From: an uncultured Succinatimonas sp.
GTDB taxonomy: Bacteria; Pseudomonadota; Gammaproteobacteria; Enterobacterales; Succinivibrionaceae
Length of the DNA: 64,000 bases
Reading direction: 5' to 3'
Assembly: GCF_905203285.1 (NCBI RefSeq)
Contig: NZ_CAJKVK010000002.1
Coordinates: 13,067 to 77,066 of the forward strand
Part shown: in pieces, positions 16,795-25,419 of the stretch
Position numbering within the stretch: the first letter of the stretch is position 1
Layout: each line of letters starts with the position of its first letter
Notes under the pieces: generated by a model
What the model was told of the DNA's origin: nothing
Databases searched by the model: none
Seen by the model: only the letters and a program-made list of their open reading frames with translations
Program-made: the position numbers and the translations under genes

Positions 16795-18528
16795 TTATTC
16801 CCTGATTTTTTCGTAAATTTTAATAAGTTTTTCGTGAGCTTTAAAACTATCTAAAGTTAAGACATTCTTCGGCAGTCCGTAAAAATGATCGTTGCCTTCA
16901 ATATGACTTAAAACTTTTTGGACGGTTTCTTCACCGTAAAGTAAGGTAAAACAACGGTGTAAATCTTTAAATAACAGAGGATCGTCAATGCATTCAAGCA
17001 TTTTTTCAAGACAACGGTAAAAGTTAAGATCGGCTTCATCAAAGATTGCCGCGTTGAAATTAAGCGTCCACTTGGCGTAAAAGAGAGCGTTGTCATAATC
17101 TTTTAAGGCTAGATAAAGAAGGCATTTTAATTGCCCAAAACGCAGATTCTTTAATGCGGGAATGTCATCAGCGATGATGCCTAAAGATTCAAATACGGGA
17201 GCGTCGTCGGAAAAATCGGCGTCTTCTATTTTGCAAAGAAGCGCGGCAATTTCATCTTCACAAGGAGCTTTGGCGTTGAGTTCTAAAATTTCATTAATAA
17301 GTGAAAAGCCCGCAGCGCAGTTATTGTACGCAAGATCGTCTATAGGGTACACCTCGGACATACCGGGAATGATTATGCGGCAGACAGGCAGGTTCGCGGC
17401 GGTATAAAAACGCTCATAAATTTTAAAGCCTTCTTTTTTAATAAGTTCTTTTAAGAACTCATATTGTAAAGAAGTAGTTCCGGCAAAATTTACTGGCGAA
17501 AAAGCAAAATCGGACTTTGCTTTAAACATTTCAAGCGGCAGTATGCCCGTTGAATCGATAAAATGGCTTTCAAGATTGGTCGGGTCGGCATAAATCTCAG
17601 GTTCTAAGGAAGGCTCGGCAAAGTCATCGCAATCATTAAGATTGCGCCCTTGCAGGAGTTCACTTAACGTTCTGTCAAGCGCGACTTCAAAAAGAGGATG
17701 AGATCCGAAAGCGGCAAAGCAGGTGCCGTTTTTTTCATTAAACAAAACCACGCATACTACGGGAAATTTTCCGCCAAGAGATGCGTCGTAGCAAACGGCT
17801 TTAAAAGATCCTGCATTTAACAGGTCAAGCGTGTGTAAAAGTTTGGGGAATTTTGCAATGTAGTCTTTAGGAACCTCAGGCAGGGCATAGGCATTTTTTA
17901 TAATAGTGCTTTTAGTATAGCGCTCGATGATTTCCGATAAAGCCTGCACTGCGGCTTCTTCTTTAGTATTACCGGCGCTCATGCCGTTTGAGGCGTAAAG
18001 ATTATCGATAAGGTTAACGGGGAAAAATACGGTTTTTTTAGAAAAGGCTTCAGTAAAAGGCAGGGAGCAGATACCGCGTCCGTTTACGGCGCCTTGCTTG
18101 TCAATTAAAACCTCAAGACTTAATTCATTATCGGTTAGATAAAATTTTTTTAAAGAAGCATTTAAGATCTCTTTAAAAAGATCTTTTTTAGGCAGATTTA
18201 GGTCGGTCCATTTTTCATCTTCGTAGTGGACGAAAGGTTCTTTCCCGATTTTAGGACCCAAATAGTAGTCGCTAAAGAATATGTGCGTATAAAGACGCTC
18301 AAAGAGTTCTCCGTAAGCTGAGGCTAAAGCGGCAAGCTTGCTTGTGCCTTTTCCGTTTGAGTACACAAAAGGACTTACGGATGATTCTATATTGATTGAA
18401 TAGATATCCGGCAGCGGATGTAAAAACGGGTGCTCGATAATTTTAAGATCAAGTTCTTGGGCGCGAGATCTGAAAAGTGCGATGCTCTCTTCAAGCGGAG
18501 CATCTTTTCCTGCAATATAAGTTGGCAT
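16795..18528 (-). CDS. ycaO: YcaO protein (RimO/S12 methylthiotransferase accessory factor)
   Basis: Protein of 577 aa, close to E. coli YcaO (586). The start MPTYIAGKDAPLEESIALFR and the ATP-site segments NGKGTSKLAALASAYGELFERL and NTKEEAAVQALSEIIERYTK match the family. The last 150 residues form the helical TPR-like extension of the E. coli-type protein. YcaO proteins activate amide carbonyls with ATP. The enteric protein is linked to methylthiolation of ribosomal protein S12 Asp. No precursor peptide, dehydrogenase or export gene stands nearby, so a RiPP cluster is unlikely. Co-transcribed with lolB. Confidence 0.85.
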   Translation of the reverse strand: MPTYIAGKDAPLEESIALFRSRAQELDLKIIEHPFLHPLPDIYSINIESSVSPFVYSNGKGTSKLAALASAYGELFERLYTHIFFSDYYLGPKIGKEPFVHYEDEKWTDLNLPKKDLFKEILNASLKKFYLTDNELSLEVLIDKQGAVNGRGICSLPFTEAFSKKTVFFPVNLIDNLYASNGMSAGNTKEEAAVQALSEIIERYTKSTIIKNAYALPEVPKDYIAKFPKLLHTLDLLNAGSFKAVCYDASLGGKFPVVCVVLFNEKNGTCFAAFGSHPLFEVALDRTLSELLQGRNLNDCDDFAEPSLEPEIYADPTNLESHFIDSTGILPLEMFKAKSDFAFSPVNFAGTTSLQYEFLKELIKKEGFKIYERFYTAANLPVCRIIIPGMSEVYPIDDLAYNNCAAGFSLINEILELNAKAPCEDEIAALLCKIEDADFSDDAPVFESLGIIADDIPALKNLRFGQLKCLLYLALKDYDNALFYAKWTLNFNAAIFDEADLNFYRCLEKMLECIDDPLLFKDLHRCFTLLYGEETVQKVLSHIEGNDHFYGLPKNVLTLDSFKAHEKLIKIYEKIRE

Positions 18529-18624
18529 GAGAAACAGTCTTACAATATGAAGTCTAAAAACGTATAAAAGGATAACATAGATTAAGAGAGTCTTTGATTA
18601 AGAGAAAAAACACATTTTCCGCTT

Positions 18625-18653
18625 TTTAGAAAAAGCTTTTACTCTGCTACAAT
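18625..18653 (+). promoter_or_regulatory. Candidate sigma-70 promoter for the 158-aa gene and asd
   Basis: TTTAGA (18625-18630), a 17-nt spacer and TACAAT (18648-18653) stand 32 nt before the ATG at 18686. Confidence 0.4.
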
Positions 18654-18685
18654 GCAGGCGTCTTAAATATTTTCTCGGGTGTTTT

Positions 18686-19162
18686 ATGAGTGAAGGCACA
18701 GATCCTGGAAAACTAAATCTTTTGCAAAGATGGGCTTTATGGTTTAAGCGTAACTATAAAGTATGCTTTGTCGTGTTGGTCATTTTTGCCGCGTACGTGA
18801 TTTATGCGGAAAAATTTAGGCCAAACGATGAGCTTTTAACGCTTGATGATTTAAAAAACGCGCTGCCGGTTCCTGTGGATGAGGATACGGTAATAGCTCA
18901 AATTGATGATTTGCCCGATGAACTTGTCATGCATGTGGTAAAAGATGACGATCTCTATGCACGCGCAACGCCGGAGCAATTAAACAAAAGTCTCGATAAT
19001 ATCGCAAAAAATGCACAAAGATTGTGCGCAAACCCCATATTGGGAAATATTCTTTCATCGGGACGCCGAGTTACCGTATTATTACGTAACGAATCTCACA
19101 CTTATGAACGTAAAATCGCAATTGCCAAGTGTGAATTAAATAACGCAAACAAGACTGAATAG
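18686..19162 (+). CDS. Uncharacterised single-pass membrane protein upstream of asd
   Basis: Protein of 158 aa, not recognised. One membrane helix at about residues 26-41 (VCFVVLVIFAAYVIYA) is preceded by basic residues, so the acidic C-terminal part (DELLTLDDLKNALPVPVDEDT...) should face the periplasm. It contains two cysteines (in AQRLCANP and AIAKCELN) that could form a disulfide. Its stop codon touches the ribosome site of asd, so the two genes are almost certainly one operon. No domain is evident. Confidence 0.7.
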   Translation: MSEGTDPGKLNLLQRWALWFKRNYKVCFVVLVIFAAYVIYAEKFRPNDELLTLDDLKNALPVPVDEDTVIAQIDDLPDELVMHVVKDDDLYARATPEQLNKSLDNIAKNAQRLCANPILGNILSSGRRVTVLLRNESHTYERKIAIAKCELNNANKTE

Positions 19163-19171
19163 GTGTTCACA

Positions 19172-20284
19172 ATGCAAAAGTTGGGCATGATCGGCTGGCG
19201 CGGCATGGTCGGTTCCGTATTGATGGATCGTATGCTGCAGGAACATGACTTTGATAAAGTCGAGCCTTTGTTCTTTTCTACTTCACAGGCAGGACAGGAT
19301 GCACCTGCCGTTAACGGTAAAAATACCGGCAAACTTGCCGACGCATACGATTTAGACGCTCTTAAATCAACAGATATCATTATTTCCTGCCAAGGCGGCG
19401 ACTATACGTCAAAGATGTACGGAAAACTGCGTGAGTCCGGATGGAACGGCTATTGGATTGATGCCGCATCGACTTTACGTATGGATGACAAAGCCGTCAT
19501 TATTTTGGATCCGGTAAATAAGAATGTAATTGATGACGCTTTAAATGCCGGCATGAAAACTTTCGTCGGCGGCAACTGCACCGTAAGTTTGATGTTAATG
19601 GCATTGGCTGGTTTATTTAAAGCCGATTTGATTGAATGGATTTCTTCTTCAACTTATCAGGCCGCATCAGGCGCCGGCGCCAAGAACATGCGCGAACTTC
19701 TGTTGCAGATGGGATGCCTGCATGACTGCGTAAAAGCCGAGCTTTCCGATCCGCATTCTTCAATTTTGGATATTGAAAAGAAAGTACGTGCCTGCATGAA
19801 TGCCGAAGATTTCCCTACCGAAAACTTTACCGCTCCTCTTGCCGGCAGCGTTCTTCCCTGGATTGATAAGGAAATGCCTTTAGGCCAGAGCCGTGAGGAG
19901 TGGAAGGGTATGGCCGAGACCAACAAGATCTTAGGTTATGCGCCTGCAACCGTACCGGTTGACGGCAACTGTGTACGTATCAGTTCCATGCGCTGCCATA
20001 GCCAGTCATTGACCATCAAGCTTAAAAAGGATGTTCCGGTCGAGGAAATCGAAAGCCTTATTGCCGCACAGAATGAGTGGGTACGCGTTATTCCGAACAG
20101 AAAGGACGTAACCTTGCAGGAGCTTACTCCGGCTAAAGTTTCAGGATCTTTAAATGTTCCTATCGGACGTATCCGCAAGATGATGATGGGCGGGGAATAT
20201 CTTTCTGCTTTTACCGTAGGCGATCAGCTGTTATGGGGTGCCGCCGAGCCGCTGCGCCGCATGCTGCGACTTTTAGTTGACTAA
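19172..20284 (+). CDS. asd: Aspartate-semialdehyde dehydrogenase
   Basis: Protein of 370 aa that makes aspartate semialdehyde for lysine, diaminopimelate, threonine and methionine synthesis. The NADP-binding start [20 protein letters not shown] is the enteric type, catalytic Cys136 sits in [13 protein letters not shown], and SGAGAKNM follows. An in-frame GTG at 19163 directly after the upstream stop also exists. The ATG at 19172 is preferred because AGGTG lies 6 nt before it and the product then starts like known Asd. Coupled to the membrane protein upstream; a hairpin follows. Confidence 0.95.
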   Translation: MQKLGMIGWRGMVGSVLMDRMLQEHDFDKVEPLFFSTSQAGQDAPAVNGKNTGKLADAYDLDALKSTDIIISCQGGDYTSKMYGKLRESGWNGYWIDAASTLRMDDKAVIILDPVNKNVIDDALNAGMKTFVGGNCTVSLMLMALAGLFKADLIEWISSSTYQAASGAGAKNMRELLLQMGCLHDCVKAELSDPHSSILDIEKKVRACMNAEDFPTENFTAPLAGSVLPWIDKEMPLGQSREEWKGMAETNKILGYAPATVPVDGNCVRISSMRCHSQSLTIKLKKDVPVEEIESLIAAQNEWVRVIPNRKDVTLQELTPAKVSGSLNVPIGRIRKMMMGGEYLSAFTVGDQLLWGAAEPLRRMLRLLVD

Positions 20285-20305
20285 AAAACTGAAAAATGAG
20301 TCTAG

Positions 20306-20331
20306 TTAACCCCGCTTTTTTGCGGGGTTAA
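20306..20331. terminator. Hairpin between convergent asd and smrA
   Basis: TTAACCCCGC (20306-20315) and GCGGGGTTAA (20322-20331) form a perfect 10-bp stem with a T6 loop between the two convergent genes. No strong T run follows on either strand, so it is a probable but not classical bidirectional terminator. Confidence 0.6.
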
Positions 20332-20346
20332 TCATATGGAGTAAAG

Positions 20347-20967
20347 TCAGCGCCTTGCGTGCCGTTCACGGTTTAAAGCCGAAGCTTTATCTCCTTTCTT
20401 TAAAATCACCATAACCGCACCGGTTCCGCCTTTAAAATCAGGCGCGCTGTGATAAGCGATGACGTCATTCATCTGTTTTAACCAATGGGCGACATAGCTT
20501 TTCATTTGAGCTTTTTTGACCTGACGACTGCCTTTGCCGTGAATGATGAGAACGCAGCGGAATTCTTCCTGTTTGGCGTGCCTGATAAATGCCCTTACGA
20601 TTTCATAGGCTTCTTCAATGGTTTTGCCGTGCAGATCGATAAAATCGGCTTCACGGTATTCGCCGTTTTTAAGCTTACGCAGAAGATAGGGCTGCGCCCC
20701 GGGAGTCTTCCAGGATAAAACCTCGTTAGGATCGACAATCGGGACGAAAGCGGATGAAACATGATCGTCAAATTCCTGCTTATTATCCCGCTCCGCCGCT
20801 TCTCGTTTGATATTAGACAGTTCTTTATCCATTAAAGCCGTTGTTTTTACTATCGTATCCTGTTTAAGTTTGTCGACTTTGCCTACGGCGGCGGCAAAGT
20901 CGATTTCCTGTCCGTTATCTTCAGGTAAATCGAGCAGATCGGCAAAAACTTCTTTGTCTTCTGACAT
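20347..20967 (-). CDS. smrA: Smr-domain protein, SmrA (YdaL) type
   Basis: Protein of 206 aa with a C-terminal Smr domain: DLHGKTIEEAYEIVRAF, VLIIHGKGSRQVKKAQMKSYVAHWLKQ and GGTGAVMVILKK. The end, NRERHARR, parallels E. coli SmrA (YdaL), described as a DNA endonuclease, more than the ribosome-rescue nuclease SmrB. The N-terminal 90 residues are acidic and coiled-coil-like. The frame stays open 11 codons upstream into mtnN, but the ATG at 20967 has an AGAGG ribosome site and is chosen. Probably co-transcribed with mtnN. Confidence 0.8.
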   Translation of the reverse strand: MSEDKEVFADLLDLPEDNGQEIDFAAAVGKVDKLKQDTIVKTTALMDKELSNIKREAAERDNKQEFDDHVSSAFVPIVDPNEVLSWKTPGAQPYLLRKLKNGEYREADFIDLHGKTIEEAYEIVRAFIRHAKQEEFRCVLIIHGKGSRQVKKAQMKSYVAHWLKQMNDVIAYHSAPDFKGGTGAVMVILKKGDKASALNRERHARR

Positions 20968-20977
20968 GTTGTGCCTC

Positions 20978-21670
20978 TTAAAGCTTATCGACAAGAGCAC
21001 AGACGATTTTTACGCTGTTGTTTACGGCAACGTCCATAAAGTCTACGGATGCTTTAGGTGAATTATCGTCAGCCATATCAGATACCGAGCGGATCACGAG
21101 AAAAGGAACTTTAAAATCAGTGCAGACGTGGGCTATTGCCGCTCCTTCCATTTCGGTGACGAGAGCCTCAGGGAAGGTCTCAATCATCTTGCGGGTTTTT
21201 GCTTTGTCCGAGATAAACTGATCGCCTGATAAAACCACTCCTTCATAGACATTAAAGCCTTCAATGGAGGAAGAGATTTCACGAGCCTTTTGCAACAGGT
21301 TCTCATCGGCTTTAAAGTATTGCTCGAACATCGGGACCTGACCTTTTTTATAGCCGAAAACAGTTATGTCATAGTCATGATAGGCCGCAGCGGTGGAAAA
21401 TACGATATCGGCAATTTTTAATTTGGTGGAAACGGCACCTGCGATGCCGGTATTGATTACCGCGTCAACCTTGAATTTTTCAATAAGCAGTGTGGCTGTG
21501 ACTGCGGCACAGACTTTGCCGATACCCGATCTTGATAAAACTATCTCTTTATTGTTGAGCTTACCGATAAAAAATTCATGGACGCCGATTGTTTCAATTC
21601 TTTTATCAGTCATAAGGGAAGAAAGTTTGGCAACTTCCTCATCCATGGCTCCGATAATTCCTAATTTCAT
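20978..21670 (-). CDS. mtnN: 5'-methylthioadenosine/S-adenosylhomocysteine nucleosidase
   Basis: Protein of 230 aa, full length. It cleaves MTA, SAH and 5'-deoxyadenosine and feeds methionine salvage and AI-2 production. MKLGIIGAMDEEVAKL carries the catalytic Glu12, VINTGIAGAV and VTEMEGAAIAHVC form the substrate pocket, and RSVSDMADDNSP has the catalytic Asp. First gene of a probable two-gene operon with smrA, whose start lies 10 nt beyond its stop. Confidence 0.94.
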   Translation of the reverse strand: MKLGIIGAMDEEVAKLSSLMTDKRIETIGVHEFFIGKLNNKEIVLSRSGIGKVCAAVTATLLIEKFKVDAVINTGIAGAVSTKLKIADIVFSTAAAYHDYDITVFGYKKGQVPMFEQYFKADENLLQKAREISSSIEGFNVYEGVVLSGDQFISDKAKTRKMIETFPEALVTEMEGAAIAHVCTDFKVPFLVIRSVSDMADDNSPKASVDFMDVAVNNSVKIVCALVDKL

Positions 21671-21847
21671 GAGTGTCTTGTCTCCAACATATTAATTTTT
21701 CGTCAATTGTAACAGCGCAGTAGCCTTTTTAGTAAAGGCAGGCTGCGGATTTGCATGAAAATTTAAGAAACAGGCTCAGAATCAACACCTTTTTTCTAAA
21801 GAAAAATGTGCGTTAAGTTTCACCTTTAAGATCAAATTTGTCGGTTT

Positions 21848-21867
21848 TTTTGAGAGTTCTCTCAAAA
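21848..21867. promoter_or_regulatory. Inverted repeat upstream of glgC
   Basis: TTTTGAGAG (21848-21856) and CTCTCAAAA (21859-21867) form a perfect 9-bp inverted repeat about 95 nt before the glgC start, in the 292-nt gap between divergent mtnN and glgC. It may be an operator; the binding protein is unknown. An AT-rich TATATA at 21895-21900 lies downstream but has no well-spaced -35. Confidence 0.4.
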
Positions 21868-21962
21868 GAAAGCATTTGCCGTGGTAATGCACTTTATATA
21901 GGTTCAAAATTAAAAGCAGAAAATTTTAATTAGATCCTAAGCAACTTTAAAAGAGGTGTTAA

Positions 21963-23285
21963 GTGGATAACGTACGTGACGTGGCTAAACAAACATTAGC
22001 CCTTGTATTGGCCGGTGGCCGCGGCAGCCGTTTACGCATGCTCACAGACACAAGAGCAAAACCGGCAGTTTTCTTCGGCGGTAAGTTCCGCATCATTGAC
22101 TTTGCTTTGTCAAATTGCGTTAACTCAGGTATTACCAGAATCGGTGTCGTAACTCAGTATAAATCCCACAGCTTGCTGCGTCATATTCAGTCAGGCTGGA
22201 GCTTTTTGCGCAACCAGTTCAATGAGTTTATTGATTTGCTCCCGGCTCAGAAGCGAGTTGACGAAGAACATTGGTATCAGGGTACCGCGGATGCCGTATA
22301 TCAGAATATTGATATTATCCGTAATCATTTCCCTAAGTACATTGTCATTTTAGCCGGTGACCATATTTACAAGATGGACTATGCCGCAATGGTAATGGAC
22401 CACATTCAGCACGGCGCTCCTCTTACCGTAGCCTGCATTCCTGCTCCTAGAGAGCAAGCTACCGCATTCGGCGTAATGAAGGTTGATGAAACCGGTCTTA
22501 TCACCGACTTTATCGAAAAGCCTAAGGATCCTCCTCCTATGCCGGGCGATCCGACCAGAAGCTTGTGCTCAATGGGTATTTATGTCTTTGATGCCGAGTA
22601 TCTGTATAAAGTATTGCAGCAGGATGCTGAAAATCCTGATTCCCACCGTGACTTCGGTATGGACATTATCCCTGCATTAGTCCGTGAGAAGAAGGCTTAT
22701 GCCCATGACTTTACCAAGTCATGCATCCGCAACCGCGGCAACAAGGACATCTGCTACTGGCGTGACGTCGGAACTTTGGATGCTTACTGGGAAGCTAACA
22801 TGGATATCGCTTCCGTACAGCCTCAGTTGGACGTTTACGACACCAGCTGGCCGATTTGGACTTACCAGGTACAGATGCCGCCTGCAAAATACGTTCAGGA
22901 CATCAACGGCACTTCTTCAATCGTAAGAAATTCCTTATGCTCTGCTGGATGCATTATTTCCGGATCGTCAATTTGCCATTCAGTGTTGTTCTCGGCTGCC
23001 CGCGTACACTCCAACTGTTTCTTGACTGATGCTGTCGTATTGCCGTTCTGCGTCGTTCATCGCGGATGCCGTTTGACTAAGGTAATTTTGGATCGCGGCG
23101 TAGAGCTTCCTCGTAATCTCATCATCGGTGAGAACCCTGAGGTTGACGCCCGTCGCTTCTATCGTACCGAAGGCGGTGTAACTTTGGTCACGAGAAATAT
23201 GATTAACAAACTGCGCGAGACCGAGCCTGAGTTGTTCAAAGATTTTGACAGTTACCGCTCCAATCGCTCAATCGAATATGTTTAG
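21963..23285 (+). CDS. glgC: Glucose-1-phosphate adenylyltransferase
   Basis: Protein of 440 aa making ADP-glucose, the committed step of bacterial glycogen synthesis. The pyrophosphorylase signature LVLAGGRGSRLRMLTDTRAKPAVFFGGKFRIIDFALSN, the FEKP-like FIEKPKDPP and the C-terminal beta-helix are present. The start codon is GTG, supported by AGAGGTG 4-10 nt before it. No other glg gene is next to it, so the rest of the pathway must lie elsewhere. It ends at a strong terminator. Confidence 0.94.
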   Translation: MDNVRDVAKQTLALVLAGGRGSRLRMLTDTRAKPAVFFGGKFRIIDFALSNCVNSGITRIGVVTQYKSHSLLRHIQSGWSFLRNQFNEFIDLLPAQKRVDEEHWYQGTADAVYQNIDIIRNHFPKYIVILAGDHIYKMDYAAMVMDHIQHGAPLTVACIPAPREQATAFGVMKVDETGLITDFIEKPKDPPPMPGDPTRSLCSMGIYVFDAEYLYKVLQQDAENPDSHRDFGMDIIPALVREKKAYAHDFTKSCIRNRGNKDICYWRDVGTLDAYWEANMDIASVQPQLDVYDTSWPIWTYQVQMPPAKYVQDINGTSSIVRNSLCSAGCIISGSSICHSVLFSAARVHSNCFLTDAVVLPFCVVHRGCRLTKVILDRGVELPRNLIIGENPEVDARRFYRTEGGVTLVTRNMINKLRETEPELFKDFDSYRSNRSIEYV

Positions 23286-23308
23286 GCCTCACGTACCTTA
23301 ACATTTGT

Positions 23309-23341
23309 AACCGCAGGCAGTGTCCTGCGGTTTGTTTTTTT
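23309..23341 (+). terminator. Rho-independent terminator after glgC
   Basis: AACCGCAGG (23309-23317) pairs with CCTGCGGTT (23324-23332) across a 6-nt loop, followed by a T-rich run to 23341. Confidence 0.85.
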
Positions 23342-23429
23342 ATGGCGCAAAATACAGCTAAAAATTTTGTGAAATATTCTTTACCTTAGAAGACGGCGTG
23401 CAGACTGTTGTCTTACTTTTGGCCTTCTT

Positions 23430-23628
23430 GTGATTTACTCCTCGACTTAAAGAAGGCGGGGCGTCTTCTCGCTCAAGACACCCGTCGGCGCCAGTATCAA
23501 CTAGCAATCCCTGCAAATCCTGCGGTTTAGGCTGTACAATAAGTCTGTTTTTTATTGCACACCAAAGTCAGGTGGTCTGCCCTGTGCCATTCATCCCCAC
23601 CCTAAAGAGGATAGGGACTTCTGACATA
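23430..23628 (-). mobile_element. Decayed IS605-type 3' end with two right-end-like hairpins
   Basis: On the minus strand this gene-free stretch holds two blocks resembling the tnpB 3' end at 1590-1633. Block 1 (about 23590-23622) reads GAAGTCCCTATCCTCTT then AGGGTGGGG. Block 2 (about 23430-23480) reads GCGAGAAGACGCCCCGCC, TTCTTTAAGTCGAGG, then AGTAAATCAC, matching the end of the intact element (GAGAAGGAAGCCCCTACC ... GGGGGAGTAGGTCAC). A broken frame in block 2 reads LEREDAPPSLSRGVNH. The hairpin of block 2 is CCTCGACTT (23440-23448) with AAGGCGGGG (23453-23461) on the plus strand. No tnpA or tnpB body remains. It is a relic, a MITE-like derivative or an orphan guide RNA. Together with the terminator it accounts for most of the 429-nt gap before 23715. 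Confidence 0.5.
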
Positions 23629-23714
23629 TTTTGTTAAAAATACGGTTTTGGGATTTTTGCCTATATTTGCTAAAATAGTTTAGTTTAACGATTTCTATTT
23701 TTACGAGGGCCCAA

Positions 23715-24866
23715 ATGAGCAAGAGCGCTGAATCATCCATGCGCAAATTAAGCAGTGACGATCCGATTTTTGATGATATTCGTCCGTGTCGAGATGATGA
23801 AATAAAAACCGAGCTTGCTAAAATTTGTTCTGATAAATCAGTTCTTGACGGAATTTTGCGTTTCCGCTACCCGATATTATCCAAATGGTGCGGTCTTGTT
23901 TTGCGTCCTTTCGTGCGCCGCTATATTAAAAATTACTGCGACAAAATCAATAATATCGCTGATTTTCAGGATAAAGTCGCAGCCTATATGCGCCATATGA
24001 TTGACGCAACCACTGACGGAGTTACATTTAAGGGCTTTGATAAGCTTGACCCAAAACGCGGTTACTTATTTATATCAAATCACCGTGATATCTCTTTAGA
24101 TCCTGCTTTTATCGATTTGGCTTTGCATGATGCAGGATTTGATACCGTTCGCATTGCCATCGGTGATAATCTTTTAAAAACCCAGGCGGCATCATCATTG
24201 ATGCGTCTTAATAAAAGCTTTATCGTCAAGCGCTCGATTTCGGCTCCGCGCGAAAAATTAAAGGCAATGACGCATTTGTCATCTTATATCGGTTTGTCTT
24301 TAAGCGAGGGACATTCGATTTGGATAGCCGAGCGTGAGGGACGGGCAAAAGACGGCGACGATCGCGTCGAAGAAGCCGTACTTAAGATGATTTCTTTATA
24401 CGGTCGCAGCTTAAAGCAGGATTTTAGCACGTACATGAGTTCGCTTAATATCGTGCCCGTGTCAATTACTTATGAGTACGATCCTGCTGATTTGTCAAAA
24501 GCCCGCGAACTTAAAGAGCGCGAGGAAAATAACGGTCAGTACCAAAAAGGCGAGCTTGAGGATATTGAAAGTATTATAGGCGGCATTAAAGGTTATAAAG
24601 GCAGAGTCAGTATCGTTGCAGGCGATCCTATAACCTCAGGTTTCTCTTCGCCGCAGGAGCTTGCCAAAATTATTGACAGCTTTATCTGGAGAAATTACGA
24701 ACTTTATCCGAGCATCATGATTGCCTCAGGTGAGGATGAATCCGTAAAAACTGAGGATAAGGATAAATTCATGGCAAGAATCAATGCCTATCCTGAGGAG
24801 TTAAGGCAAAGAGTTCTTGCGATGTACGCAAAGCCTTATGAAAATCGTAATTCTTTAAACAGTTAA
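23715..24866 (+). CDS. PlsC-like glycerolipid acyltransferase family protein
   Basis: Protein of 383 aa belonging to a gammaproteobacterial group annotated as 1-acylglycerol-3-phosphate acyltransferase. The core GYLFISNHRDISLDPAFIDLAL carries the acyltransferase histidine, though the spacing to the Asp is H-x5-D rather than the classic H-x4-D. RIAIGDNLL, LNKSFIVKRSI and IWIAEREGRAKDGDD follow as the later motifs. No clear membrane helix is seen, so it may be a peripheral inner-membrane protein. The substrate is unknown. It lies 30 nt before the next gene on the same strand. Confidence 0.7.
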   Translation: MSKSAESSMRKLSSDDPIFDDIRPCRDDEIKTELAKICSDKSVLDGILRFRYPILSKWCGLVLRPFVRRYIKNYCDKINNIADFQDKVAAYMRHMIDATTDGVTFKGFDKLDPKRGYLFISNHRDISLDPAFIDLALHDAGFDTVRIAIGDNLLKTQAASSLMRLNKSFIVKRSISAPREKLKAMTHLSSYIGLSLSEGHSIWIAEREGRAKDGDDRVEEAVLKMISLYGRSLKQDFSTYMSSLNIVPVSITYEYDPADLSKARELKEREENNGQYQKGELEDIESIIGGIKGYKGRVSIVAGDPITSGFSSPQELAKIIDSFIWRNYELYPSIMIASGEDESVKTEDKDKFMARINAYPEELRQRVLAMYAKPYENRNSLNS

Positions 24867-24896
24867 TATTCTGAGTTGAAACGGATAAGAATAAAT

Positions 24897-25397
24897 ATGT
24901 TTCATCCTATTTATAACGCTGACGGCACTTTGTCCCGTTTTCGCATCGCTTGTCTTGGTGTTTTTGTCGTTTGTCTTATTGCTTATGCCGTAACCGTATT
25001 AATGACCCCAAGCGATAATGTTAAGGCTCAAGAAGAGAGTGCGGATACTGAAATTGATGCTGCCACGCTTAAATTAAGAACCAAAGCCTTAAGTGATTTA
25101 GCTGACGGTTTTGCGTTTTTAAAGGCATGTGATTCAATTAATAACGGTTTTAGCGGCTGCACTTGGACTGTTTCTGACGAGGTGGGTAAATCCTATGCCC
25201 ATGAAGTCAAGTTTGCAAAAGAATCATTTGTCCTGGCTTTGGTTTTAAAAGATAAAACGAGCAGCGATATTTGTGCTAGATTAATTCTTGACAGTCAAGG
25301 CAAGTTTAAGGCCGAGGATTCTAGCGGCCGTGATATTACGGCAAAATGCTTTCCCGAGGACTTTTTAGTTTCACCTAAAGAGAATTTGAAGAAATAA
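24897..25397 (+). CDS. Uncharacterised membrane-anchored protein
   Basis: Protein of 166 aa, not recognised. MFHPIYNADGTLSRFRIACLG is followed by one hydrophobic helix (about 21-41), and the rest should be periplasmic. Four cysteines lie in the soluble part (KACDSI, SGCTWT, SDICARL, TAKCFP), which suggests two disulfides. An in-frame TTG at 24876 could add seven codons, but the ATG is preferred. It lies between the acyltransferase and slyD, all on the plus strand with short gaps. Confidence 0.6.
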   Translation: MFHPIYNADGTLSRFRIACLGVFVVCLIAYAVTVLMTPSDNVKAQEESADTEIDAATLKLRTKALSDLADGFAFLKACDSINNGFSGCTWTVSDEVGKSYAHEVKFAKESFVLALVLKDKTSSDICARLILDSQGKFKAEDSSGRDITAKCFPEDFLVSPKENLKK

Positions 25398-25419
25398 TAG
25401 TTAATAAAAGAGATTGCTT

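Noticed and set aside
16795..18528. YcaO as the core of a RiPP (azole/thioamide peptide) cluster
   Set aside because: No precursor peptide, dehydrogenase, protease or exporter is nearby, and the full-length similarity is to the enteric RimO-linked YcaO.
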